A program made the position numbers and the translations under genes. From assembly GCF_004153165.1 (NCBI RefSeq), contig NZ_SEMD01000002.1, forward strand, positions 62,001-126,000: a stretch of DNA of 64,000 nt, in the 5' to 3' direction. The DNA is from Sporolactobacillus sp. THM7-4. Lineage in GTDB: Bacteria; Bacillota; Bacilli; Bacillales; Sporolactobacillaceae. Shown here in pieces: positions 56,613-64,000 of this stretch; position 1 is the first letter of the stretch; each line of letters begins with the position of its first letter. Under the pieces are notes generated by a model. The model was not told the DNA's origin. It did not search any database and was given only the letters and a program-made list of their open reading frames with translations.

Positions 56613-56662
56613 AAATAAAAAGACTTCTGGTTTGAAACAGACGTTTCCTTACCAAAAGTCCT
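56613..56662 (-). terminator. Intrinsic terminator after codY
   Basis: Minus strand AAGGACTTTTGGT pairs with ACCAGAAGTCTT around an inner GAAAC/GTTTC stem, followed by TTTTTATTTATTT. It separates hslVU-codY from the fla/che operon. Confidence 0.85.
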
Positions 56663-56699
56663 TATGTTCATTTCCCGGTATTACAGGTGCTCTCGCGTG

Positions 56700-57476
56700 T
56701 TATTCGCCTTTAACACGATTTAATTCATAGAGGAACTTGTCATTCAGTACCTTTATGTAGGTCCCTTTCATACCGAGCGACCGGGATTCAATGACACCGG
56801 CACTCTCAAGTTTTCTGAGAGCATTGACGATCACCGACCGGGTAATACCCACACGGTCAGCAATTTTGCTTGCGACCAGCAAGCCTTCCTTTCCTTCCAA
56901 TTCCTCAAAGATATGTTCGATTGCTTCAAGTTCACTGTAAGACAGTGAACCGATCGCCATTTGAACAATCGCTTTTTCACGAGCTTCCTCTTCAACTTCA
57001 TCGGTCTTTTCACGAAGGATTTCCATTCCGACTACTGTTGCTCCATATTCGGCGAGTATAAGATCTTCATCGGTAAATGTATCGTTTAACCGGGAGAGAA
57101 TAAGTGTCCCCAGGCGTTCGCCTCCCCCGACAATCGGAACAACGGTTGTCAGCCCTGATTCGAACAAGTCCTTGTTTTCATCAGGGAAGACACTGAATGG
57201 GCTGTTTATATCCAGATTTGGAGAGGTTTCGGTAACCGTAAACAGATTTTGAGTATAGCTTTCCGGCAACTGCCTGCTTTCAAACATTTTTTGCATTCGT
57301 TCATTTTCGAATTCAAGTTTCAGAGAAAGGCCGAGTATTTTCCCGCGGCGGCTGACCACAAATGTATTGGTTTGAATAACATCACGAAGCGTCTGTGCCA
57401 TCTCGTTAAAGTCAACCTGAGTTTTTGTTCCTTGAAGCAAGTGATTGATTTTCCTCGTTTTTTCTAACAACGTCAT
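56700..57476 (-). CDS. codY: GTP- and branched-chain-amino-acid-sensing global repressor CodY
   Basis: 258 aa. N-terminal GAF domain ([40 protein letters not shown], split as [19 protein letters not shown]) and C-terminal winged helix-turn-helix [22 protein letters not shown] with [12 protein letters not shown]. Represses metabolic, competence and motility genes when nutrients are ample. Start at 57476 follows AGGAGGAAAAGAATC. Third gene of hslV-hslU-codY; codV of B. subtilis is missing from this group. Confidence 0.98.
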   Translation of the reverse strand: MTLLEKTRKINHLLQGTKTQVDFNEMAQTLRDVIQTNTFVVSRRGKILGLSLKLEFENERMQKMFESRQLPESYTQNLFTVTETSPNLDINSPFSVFPDENKDLFESGLTTVVPIVGGGERLGTLILSRLNDTFTDEDLILAEYGATVVGMEILREKTDEVEEEAREKAIVQMAIGSLSYSELEAIEHIFEELEGKEGLLVASKIADRVGITRSVIVNALRKLESAGVIESRSLGMKGTYIKVLNDKFLYELNRVKGE

Positions 57477-57506
57477 GATTCTTTTCCTCCTGAGTGTCAA
57501 TTCCAT

Positions 57507-58913
57507 TTATAATATAAATTGGCTTAAATCTCGATTTTTTACGATTGTCGACAGTTTTTCATCGACGTAATCAGGTGTAATTAATACTTCCTGCAGTGTG
57601 ATTTCAGGTGCCTCAAACGACAGATCCTCAAGCAGTTTCTCAAGGATCGTGTGCAGTCTTCGGGCGCCAATATTATCTGTTTCCTGATTGACTTCATAGG
57701 CAATTGCCGCGAGCTTACGAATAGCTTCGTCAGAAAATTTAACCTTTATACCTTCTGTTTCAAGCAAAGCCGTGTATTGTTTGATCAGTGCGTTGTTCGG
57801 TTTAACTAAAATATTGACAAAGTCGCTGACCGACAAGCTCTTCAGTTCTACACGAATCGGAAATCGTCCCTGCAGCTCAGGAATTAAATCAGAAGGCTTT
57901 GAGAGGTGGAACGCTCCTGCGGCGATAAAAAGTACATAATCTGTTTTTACCGGTCCGTATTTCGTCATGACCGTTGAACCCTCGACGATTGGGAGGATGT
58001 CCCTTTGAACGCCTTCTCGTGAAACTTCTCCTGTATACTGGCCTTTTCCGGTGATTTTATCAATTTCGTCAATAAAAATAATTCCCGACTGCTCGGCCCG
58101 GTTTACGGCTTCCTGGGTGACTTCATCCATATCGATCAGTTTCTCGGCTTCATCACGGGTAAGCACTTTCCGTGCATCCCTGACCTTTAATTTGCGCTTC
58201 TTTACCTGTTTGGGCGCCATCTTTCCCAGAAAATTCTGTAAGCCGCTTCCAAATTGATCCATTCCGGCATTCTGGAAGATATCGAAGAACTGATTGTTTT
58301 GCTGCTCGGTTACCTCGACGGTTACAAAGTGATCTTCGAGTTCGCCAAGTGCAAGCAATTTCTCTGTCTGCTGCCTTTTCGCACGAAGCGATTCGCTTAA
58401 ATTTTCTTCTTCGCCTGCTTCCTGATTTGAGGCGCTGCCGGCCTGCCCGCCAAAAAGAAATTCCAGCGGATTTTTCGGTTGTTCCGATTTTTTATTCTGT
58501 GGAACAAGTAATTCGACCAACTTTTTATCAGCCATTTTTTCAGCCCTTGATTCAACTTGTTTCAACTTCTCTTCACGTACAAGCCGGACCGAAGTCTCGA
58601 CAAGATCACGGACCATGGATTCGACATCCCGTCCGACATAGCCCACTTCCGTAAATTTAGTCGCTTCAAACTTGACGAAGGGCGCATGAACAATTTTCGC
58701 GAGACGCCTCGCAATTTCTGTCTTTCCCACACCTGTGGGTCCAATCATCAGGATGTTTTTCGGGATAACTTCATCGCGCATTTTTTCATCCAGCAAAGTC
58801 CGCCGGTATCGATTTCGAAGAGCAATAGCTACAGAACGTTTGGCTTCCTTCTGGCCGATTATATAACGGTCTAACTGTTCAACGATTTGTTTCGGAGTGA
58901 GCGATGCCGCCAT
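57507..58913 (-). CDS. hslU: ATP-dependent protease ATPase subunit HslU (ClpY)
   Basis: 468 aa AAA+ unfoldase for HslV. P-loop GPTGVGKT at 58-65, [20 protein letters not shown], Walker [11 protein letters not shown] and sensor-2 region [20 protein letters not shown]-type sequence. The intermediate domain (about 110-260) includes a Gln/Glu-rich segment. Start ATG at 58913 after AAGGAGGCATTTTGC. Overlapping upstream frame to 59000 is hslV shadow. Confidence 0.97.
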   Translation of the reverse strand: MAASLTPKQIVEQLDRYIIGQKEAKRSVAIALRNRYRRTLLDEKMRDEVIPKNILMIGPTGVGKTEIARRLAKIVHAPFVKFEATKFTEVGYVGRDVESMVRDLVETSVRLVREEKLKQVESRAEKMADKKLVELLVPQNKKSEQPKNPLEFLFGGQAGSASNQEAGEEENLSESLRAKRQQTEKLLALGELEDHFVTVEVTEQQNNQFFDIFQNAGMDQFGSGLQNFLGKMAPKQVKKRKLKVRDARKVLTRDEAEKLIDMDEVTQEAVNRAEQSGIIFIDEIDKITGKGQYTGEVSREGVQRDILPIVEGSTVMTKYGPVKTDYVLFIAAGAFHLSKPSDLIPELQGRFPIRVELKSLSVSDFVNILVKPNNALIKQYTALLETEGIKVKFSDEAIRKLAAIAYEVNQETDNIGARRLHTILEKLLEDLSFEAPEITLQEVLITPDYVDEKLSTIVKNRDLSQFIL

Positions 58914-58944
58914 TTTGCAAAATGCCTCCTTAATTGCCCTATCG

Positions 58945-59487
58945 TCAGAGTTCTTCAACGATAATATGGTCATTTGTGTAGACACAGATTTCACTGGCAA
59001 TCATCAGCGCCTTTTCAGCAATGTCTCTTGCTGTCAGTTCCGCTGAGCCCCATCGTTTCAGAGCCCGGCCTGCGGAAAGAGCATAATTCCCGCCGGAACC
59101 GATAGCAAGCATACCATCATCCGGTTCAATCACTTCACCAGTCCCCGAGATGAGTAGCAAATCGTTTTTATCCATCACAATCAGCATGGCTTCCAGCTGA
59201 CGGAGCATTTTATCCCCGCGCCACTCTTTGGCCAGTTCCACAGCCGAACGCTGAAGATTACCGTTAAACTCCTCAAGACGCCCTTCAAACTTTTCAAAAA
59301 GCGTGAAAGCATCCGCTACCGATCCCGCAAATCCGGAAACAACTTTCCCATGATAAAGTTTCCGGACTTTCCGTGCCGACTGTTTCATAATCACCGATTT
59401 GCCGAGAGTGACCTGGCCGTCTCCGGCCATCGCACTTTTCCCATTGTGATGAATCGCAAAAATTGTTGTCGCATGAAAATGATCCAT
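58945..59487 (-). CDS. hslV: ATP-dependent protease peptidase subunit HslV (ClpQ)
   Basis: 180 aa. Proteasome-beta-like peptidase: [31 protein letters not shown]-like [45 protein letters not shown]. Chosen start ATG 59487 (MDHFHATT) after GAAGGGAAGGCGTTATTC. The Thr corresponding to the E. coli nucleophile is residue 7, behind a six-residue segment; residue 2 is Asp, whereas B. subtilis ClpQ has Ser2, reported as nucleophile. How this protein is activated is therefore open. Confidence 0.96.
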   Translation of the reverse strand: MDHFHATTIFAIHHNGKSAMAGDGQVTLGKSVIMKQSARKVRKLYHGKVVSGFAGSVADAFTLFEKFEGRLEEFNGNLQRSAVELAKEWRGDKMLRQLEAMLIVMDKNDLLLISGTGEVIEPDDGMLAIGSGGNYALSAGRALKRWGSAELTARDIAEKALMIASEICVYTNDHIIVEEL

Positions 59488-59688
59488 GAATAACGCCTTC
59501 CCTTCAACTACCGTGAAAGCAGACAAAAATTCAGTTTTCTCTATCAACCATAGAGCCGGACGAATATTCTGATCGAGCCGGGCCTGTCATTTTATTTCAC
59601 ATTACCTCCGTTCATGTCAAAAAACAGAAAACGACCCTTATAAGTCACATAAAACGCAGATGACATCAGGCCCCTTCCTGGCTCTTAC

Positions 59689-59717
59689 ATGGTAACATAT
59701 GCCAACCCATTGTGCAA
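59689..59717 (-). promoter_or_regulatory. Candidate sigma-A-type promoter upstream of hslV
   Basis: Minus strand TTGCAC (59712-59717), 17-nt spacer, TACCAT (59689-59694). It lies just after the trmFO stop and would serve hslV-hslU-codY with a leader of about 195 nt. That leader (59488-59682) holds no supported gene; B. subtilis has codV here. Confidence 0.5.
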
Positions 59718-59723
59718 TACAAT

Positions 59724-61031
59724 TTACAGTTTTATAGCAACATTCTGAATTGTATTCAATGCCCGTTCAGCATAGTGTTCAGCTCGCTCTCTTTTGTCCT
59801 TTATTCGCTTTTCCAACACAGGGAGTAATCCAAAATTCGCATTCATCGGCTGAAAATGCTTCGGATCCGCTGTTGTAATGTAATGGGCCATACTCCCGAT
59901 AACGGTTTCTTCAGGGAACACTAAAGGCTCCTCGCCCGAAACAAGACGCGCCGCATTTATTCCGGCGATCAGACCGGAAGCGGCCGATTCAACATATCCC
60001 TCAACGCCCGTCATTTGACCGGCAAAAAATAAATCTTTTCTCGACTTTGCCTGATAGGTCGGCTCAAGAAGTTTAGGAGAATTCAGAAATGTATTCCGAT
60101 GCATGACACCGTAACGAACGATTTCTGCATGTTCCAGACCCGGAATCATCCGAAACACCTCTTTTTGAGCTCCCCATTTCAGATGGGTTTGAAACCCGAC
60201 AATATTGAACAGGGTTGCGGATGCATTGTCCTGGCGAAGCTGGACAACCGCATAAGGCCTTCGCCCCGTTTTCGGATCTTCCAATCCGACCGGCTTAAGT
60301 GGGCCGAAAAGAATGGTTTTCGCCCCCTGCCTCGCCATAATTTCGATCGGCATACAGCCGTTAAAATAATGCTCTTTCTCAAATTCCTTTAGCGGAGCGG
60401 TTTCCGCACTGACCAGAGCCTCAAAAAACCGGTCAAACTCCTCTTTATTCATTGGACAATTCAAATAAGCAGCTTCACCTTTATCATAACGGGATTTCAG
60501 ATAGACTTTTTCACGATCTATCGTTTCCCCGTCAATAATAGGGGCAGCAGCATCATAGAAATAGAAATAGTCCTCTCCGGTCAGAGCTTTCAATGACCTT
60601 GAAAGTCCCTCAGATGTCAGAGGACCTGTTGCGATAATAACCGGACCGTCAGGTATTGAAGTCAGTTCATCATGAATGACATCAACCATTGGATGACTGC
60701 TCACCAGGTCTGTCACTCGTTTGGAAAAATCATGTCGGTCAACAGCCAGCGCTCCTCCAGCCGGAACGCTGGCGGAATCCGCAGCGGATATGATGACTGA
60801 ATTGAGATGACGCATTTCTTCCTTTAAAATACCCACTGCGTTTGTTAAACTGTTTGATCGAAGCGAATTTGTACAAACGAGTTCCGCGAATTGATCCGTA
60901 TGATGAGCCGGAGTCTGTTTTTTCGGTCTCATTTCATAAAGCCTGACCTTAACACCCCGATTGGCAAGCTGCCAGGCGGCTTCACTGCCGGCAAGTCCTG
61001 CTCCGACCACAGTAACCGCTTGTCCTGTCAT
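59724..61031 (-). CDS. trmFO: Methylenetetrahydrofolate-tRNA-(uracil-54) methyltransferase
   Basis: 435 aa FAD/folate-dependent enzyme that makes m5U54 in tRNA. N-terminal FAD loop GAGLAGSEA at 10-18; the two functional cysteines Cys53 ([12 protein letters not shown]) and Cys226 ([14 protein letters not shown]) are present. C-terminal [20 protein letters not shown] is typical. ATG after GAGGGAATAGAG. Follows topA as in Bacillus. Confidence 0.97.
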   Translation of the reverse strand: MTGQAVTVVGAGLAGSEAAWQLANRGVKVRLYEMRPKKQTPAHHTDQFAELVCTNSLRSNSLTNAVGILKEEMRHLNSVIISAADSASVPAGGALAVDRHDFSKRVTDLVSSHPMVDVIHDELTSIPDGPVIIATGPLTSEGLSRSLKALTGEDYFYFYDAAAPIIDGETIDREKVYLKSRYDKGEAAYLNCPMNKEEFDRFFEALVSAETAPLKEFEKEHYFNGCMPIEIMARQGAKTILFGPLKPVGLEDPKTGRRPYAVVQLRQDNASATLFNIVGFQTHLKWGAQKEVFRMIPGLEHAEIVRYGVMHRNTFLNSPKLLEPTYQAKSRKDLFFAGQMTGVEGYVESAASGLIAGINAARLVSGEEPLVFPEETVIGSMAHYITTADPKHFQPMNANFGLLPVLEKRIKDKRERAEHYAERALNTIQNVAIKL

Positions 61032-61078
61032 CTCTATTCCCTCACTTTATAAACGGCTTATAAACCACAAGATTTTCA

Positions 61079-63163
61079 TTAAACATTTTCTTTATAATCG
61101 CAGTTTGAGCATTTAATGGACACCCCGTTCCTGCTCTTCTTTTCGACAAGATAAGAATTGCATTTCGGGCACTTTCTTTGTATCGGCTTATCCCAGGAAA
61201 CAAAATCACATTCCGGATACCGGTCGCACCCGTAAAAAAGACGCCGCTTTTTACTACGCCGTTCGACTACTTCGCCCTTGCCGCACTTTGGGCAAGTAAT
61301 GCCCAGTTTCTTCAGAATGGGTTTCGTGTTCCGGCATTCCGGAAAATTCGAACAGGCGAGAAACTTTCCGTAACGACCCATCTTGTATACCATTTCATGG
61401 CCGCACTTTTCACATTTAATTCCTGCCGGTTCGTCTTTAATTTCGATATCCTGCATTTCCTTTTCTGCTACAGACAGCCGTCTGGCAAACTCTGTATAAA
61501 ACCTGTCGATAATCGCGATCCAGTTTTCTTTTCCTTCTTCGACCTCGTCGAGATTTGTCTCCATTTGGGCCGTAAAATCAATGTTTATAATTTCCGGAAA
61601 AAATTCAACAATCAGCTTCAGAACGACTTCGCCAAGCTCGGTCGGTACAAACCGTTTGGCATCCATTGTCACATAATTACGCCGCTGAATCGTGTCAATG
61701 GTCGGCGCGTAGGTTGATGGCCTTCCGATACCGATTTCTTCCATTGTTTTGACAAGGCTCGCTTCGGTATAGCGAGGCGGTGGCTGAGTAAAATGCTGTT
61801 TCGGCTGCAGATCTTCCCTGACTGCCTGCATCCCGTCTTCAAGTTCCGGAAGAAAATTCTCCTTGTCCTCTGAGCTGCCTTCCGCTTTTCCAGTGTCGCT
61901 GCCTTCAATATAAACTTTCATAAACCCCGGAAACTTCACTTTCGATCCGGAGGCCCGGAACGTCACACCGGATTGAACCAGGTCTGCACGAACCGTGTCC
62001 ATAATGGCAGGGGCCATCTGGCTGGCAATAAACCGTTCCCAAATCAGTTTATACAGTTTATATTGATCCCGGGACAGATACTCTTTAATATCTTTAGGCT
62101 GACGATGAACGGAAGTTGGGCGGACGCCTTCATGGGCATCCTGAGCGTTTTCCGATTTTTTCTGTTTGAGTGGTTTTTTCGCAAGATAACTTTCACCGAA
62201 TTTATCCAGTATATAGTCTTTTGCTTCCGCTTTGGCAAGATCCGATATTCTTGTCGAATCGGTTCTCATATAGGTGATTAACCCTGTATTGCCCTGACGG
62301 CCGATTGGAATACCTTCATACAGCTGCTGGGCAATCATCATCGTTTTTCTTGCTCTGAAATTCAGTTTGCGGGCTGCTTCCTGCTGCAGCGAAGACGTGA
62401 TAAAAGGAGCAACAGGATATCTCAGGCGCTCCTTCTTTTGTACATGCTCGACAGTGAATGACCTGCTCTTCAGCCGTTCCAGAACCCTGTCCACTTCTTC
62501 TTTCGTTTTCAGTTGCGTTTTTTTGCCGTCAAGCCCGTAGAAAGACGCATCAAACAGCTCATCATGTACGCGAAATTTACCGCCAATCGACCAATATTCT
62601 TCCGGTACAAACGCCTTAATTTCATTCTCCCGCTCGATGATCAGGCGTAATGCCACAGACTGCACACGTCCGGCGCTTAACCCCTTTTTTACTTTCTTCC
62701 ACAACAAAGGGCTAATGTTATAGCCAACCAGTCTGTCCAAAACTCTTCTTGCCTGCTGCGCGTCAACCAAATCCATATTTATTTTTCTTGGCTTCTTAAA
62801 AGCCTCTTTAATAGCCGGTTTCGTAATTTCATTAAAGACGACGCGGCAATCCGAATGATCATCAATATCCAGACTATGTGCCAGATGCCAGGCAATCGCC
62901 TCACCTTCACGATCGGGGTCGGCTGCAAGATAAACTTTTTTCGCTTTTTTTGCCGCGCTTTTTAATTCTTTCAGCACAGGGCCTTTCCCTCTGATCGTGA
63001 TATATCTCGGTTTATAATCATTTTCAATGTCAACACCCATTTGACTCTTTGGAAGGTCGCGAACATGCCCCATGGATGCCTTCACTTGAAAATTCGGGCC
63101 CAGATAACGCTTGATTGTTTTCGCTTTAGCGGGAGATTCCACAATGACGAGATACTCATCCAA
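61079..63163 (-). CDS. topA: DNA topoisomerase I
   Basis: 694 aa type IA topoisomerase that relaxes negative supercoils. N-terminal [25 protein letters not shown] and [15 protein letters not shown]; active-site Tyr298 in [14 protein letters not shown]. The C-terminus carries three four-Cys zinc fingers (CEKCGHEM..., CPKCGKGEV..., CPKCNSYL...). Start TTG at 63163 after AAAGGGGGAG, giving the usual [12 protein letters not shown] beginning; the frame open to 63232 is not needed. Confidence 0.97.
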   Translation of the reverse strand: MDEYLVIVESPAKAKTIKRYLGPNFQVKASMGHVRDLPKSQMGVDIENDYKPRYITIRGKGPVLKELKSAAKKAKKVYLAADPDREGEAIAWHLAHSLDIDDHSDCRVVFNEITKPAIKEAFKKPRKINMDLVDAQQARRVLDRLVGYNISPLLWKKVKKGLSAGRVQSVALRLIIERENEIKAFVPEEYWSIGGKFRVHDELFDASFYGLDGKKTQLKTKEEVDRVLERLKSRSFTVEHVQKKERLRYPVAPFITSSLQQEAARKLNFRARKTMMIAQQLYEGIPIGRQGNTGLITYMRTDSTRISDLAKAEAKDYILDKFGESYLAKKPLKQKKSENAQDAHEGVRPTSVHRQPKDIKEYLSRDQYKLYKLIWERFIASQMAPAIMDTVRADLVQSGVTFRASGSKVKFPGFMKVYIEGSDTGKAEGSSEDKENFLPELEDGMQAVREDLQPKQHFTQPPPRYTEASLVKTMEEIGIGRPSTYAPTIDTIQRRNYVTMDAKRFVPTELGEVVLKLIVEFFPEIINIDFTAQMETNLDEVEEGKENWIAIIDRFYTEFARRLSVAEKEMQDIEIKDEPAGIKCEKCGHEMVYKMGRYGKFLACSNFPECRNTKPILKKLGITCPKCGKGEVVERRSKKRRLFYGCDRYPECDFVSWDKPIQRKCPKCNSYLVEKKSRNGVSIKCSNCDYKENV

Positions 63164-63203
63164 GATGTTCTCCCCCTTTCTGGAGTTATTCAAATCCTCA
63201 CTA

Positions 63204-63232
63204 ATATTAATGACTGATTGAAAATTTGTCAA
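63204..63232 (-). promoter_or_regulatory. Sigma-A-type promoter of topA
   Basis: Minus strand TTGACA (63227-63232), 17-nt spacer, TAATAT (63204-63209), about 40 nt before the topA start. Near-consensus. The preceding 63233-63335 interval shows a weak AAGG...CCTT stem followed by T7 near 63285-63305 that might end dprA. Confidence 0.8.
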
Positions 63233-63335
63233 ACTAAAAGTCAGAAATTAAGAAAAGTGAATCGAGTTCTGAGTATCAGGAACAGAAAAAAAGGATTGCC
63301 CCTTAACGAATATTTATTCAAAATCCACTTACAGT

Positions 63336-64000
63336 TTACTCATAGATCCTGAGTTCTTCAATTATATCGCTGCTGTCAATAACCATTTTGGCACCCATCT
63401 GGATCAGCCGGTTTGTCCCCCTGCTGTTTTCCTTAAGAATCGAACCGGGAACCGCCATGACCTCCCTCCCCTGCTCCAGTGCCTGATCGGCCGTAATCAG
63501 GGATCCGCTGCGTTCTCTCGCTTCGATAACCAGCGTTCCGAGGGATAAACCGCTGATCACACGGTTTCGCTCAGGAAACCGCCACCGTTCCGGACGCGAG
63601 GGCGGCGGATACTCGCTGATAACCAGCTGCTCCGCAGTAAGAGTGTGAAACAGGTCAATATTCTGATGCGGATAAGGAAAAAAGAGACCGGAACCCAGAA
63701 CGGCGATTGTCCGACCACTCAGTGCAAGTTCATGGGCCATTCCGTCTATTCCTGATGCCAGCCCGCTGATGATGGTCCAACCCGATTCAATCAGCGGCAA
63801 AACGAGGCGTTCAATGATTTTCTTTGCTTCGGGGCTCGGATGTCTTGTCCCGACGACGCTCAGCATTTTCCTGTCTTTCAATCTTATTCGTTTACCCTTT
63901 GTATAAAGAACATACGGCGGATCGTAAATTTTTTTTAAATAAGTCGGATACCAGGAGCTGTGAATCGGAACCGGATATATATCCCTTTGCTCATAATAAC
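63336..64000 (-). CDS. dprA: DNA-processing protein DprA (Smf), 5' end cut by window
   Basis: About 221 C-terminal residues are visible; the reading frame runs open to the window edge. It binds single-stranded DNA and loads RecA during transformation. The Rossmann-like domain has LSVVGTRHPSPEAKKI, ISGLASGIDGMAHELAL, AVLGSGLFFPYPHQN, SEYPPPSRPERWRFPERNRVISGLS-type sequence (noted as PERNRVISGLS) and GTNRLIQMGA. The visible end resembles the B. subtilis C-terminus in length. Confidence 0.96.
   Translation of the reverse strand, partial: YYEQRDIYPVPIHSSWYPTYLKKIYDPPYVLYTKGKRIRLKDRKMLSVVGTRHPSPEAKKIIERLVLPLIESGWTIISGLASGIDGMAHELALSGRTIAVLGSGLFFPYPHQNIDLFHTLTAEQLVISEYPPPSRPERWRFPERNRVISGLSLGTLVIEARERSGSLITADQALEQGREVMAVPGSILKENSRGTNRLIQMGAKMVIDSSDIIEELRIYE

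Noticed and set aside
59510-59640. Very short frame (MTGPARSEY...) after a GGAGGT upstream of hslV
   Set aside because: Only 18-19 codons, SD spacing about 13 nt, no similarity recognised; likely leader RNA.
1-64000. tRNA, rRNA, CRISPR arrays, prophage or complete insertion sequences
   Set aside because: None recognised on reading; the window is core chromosomal genes throughout, apart from the fliK tandem copy and the asd remnant.

Overview
All confident genes in this 64 kb lie on the minus strand, so the biological reading direction runs from position 64000 down to 1. The gene order is the conserved Bacillales core-chromosome block running from dprA-topA through codY, the large fla/che operon, rpsB-tsf-pyrH-frr, uppS-cdsA-dxr-rasP-proS-polC, rimP-nusA-infB-truB-ribF-rpsO-pnp, and on to dipicolinate synthase and aspartokinase. 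PolC, CodY, dipicolinate synthase, a sigma-D family flagellar sigma factor, CheC/CheD/FliY chemotaxis and SwrB-like and FlbD/SwrD proteins together indicate a motile, endospore-forming Firmicute of the order Bacillales. Gene losses relative to Bacillus subtilis (codV/xerC, ylxY, ymxH and a decayed asd) suggest a lineage somewhat removed from Bacillus, possibly Sporolactobacillaceae-like. That placement is inference only.

Right end (56700-64000): partial dprA, topA with its own sigma-A-type promoter, trmFO, then hslV-hslU-codY. A terminator follows codY. Centre right (28437-56298): a continuous 33-gene flagellar/chemotaxis operon from flgB to the swrB-like gene. It holds basal body, export apparatus, hook, C-ring, FlhF/FlhG, CheB/A/W/C/D/Y and SigD, mostly with overlapping or nearly abutting genes, driven from a promoter upstream of flgB. 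No strong terminator separates its end from the rpsB promoter.

Centre left (14596-28289): rpsB, tsf, pyrH, frr (ribosome and translation, UMP kinase), then the envelope/isoprenoid set uppS, cdsA, dxr, rasP, followed by proS and the replicative polymerase polC. Left (4692-14446): the rimP-nusA-rnpM-rplGA-infB-ylxP-rbfA-truB-ribF cluster behind a promoter plus leader terminator, then rpsO with its own promoter and a structured leader, and pnp. Far left (1-4441): an M16 peptidase (mlpA), the two dipicolinate synthase genes behind a good sigma-K-like promoter, a degraded C-terminal fragment of asd, and dapG running off the window.

I found no wholly novel system. The most notable sequence features are a recent in-frame tandem duplication of about 0.5 kb inside fliK, a decayed asd remnant exactly where B. 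subtilis carries an intact asd, an HslV whose residue 2 is Asp rather than the Ser reported as nucleophile in B. subtilis, and several leader structures. Start codons were re-chosen from Shine-Dalgarno spacing in many genes, and these choices are stated per entry.
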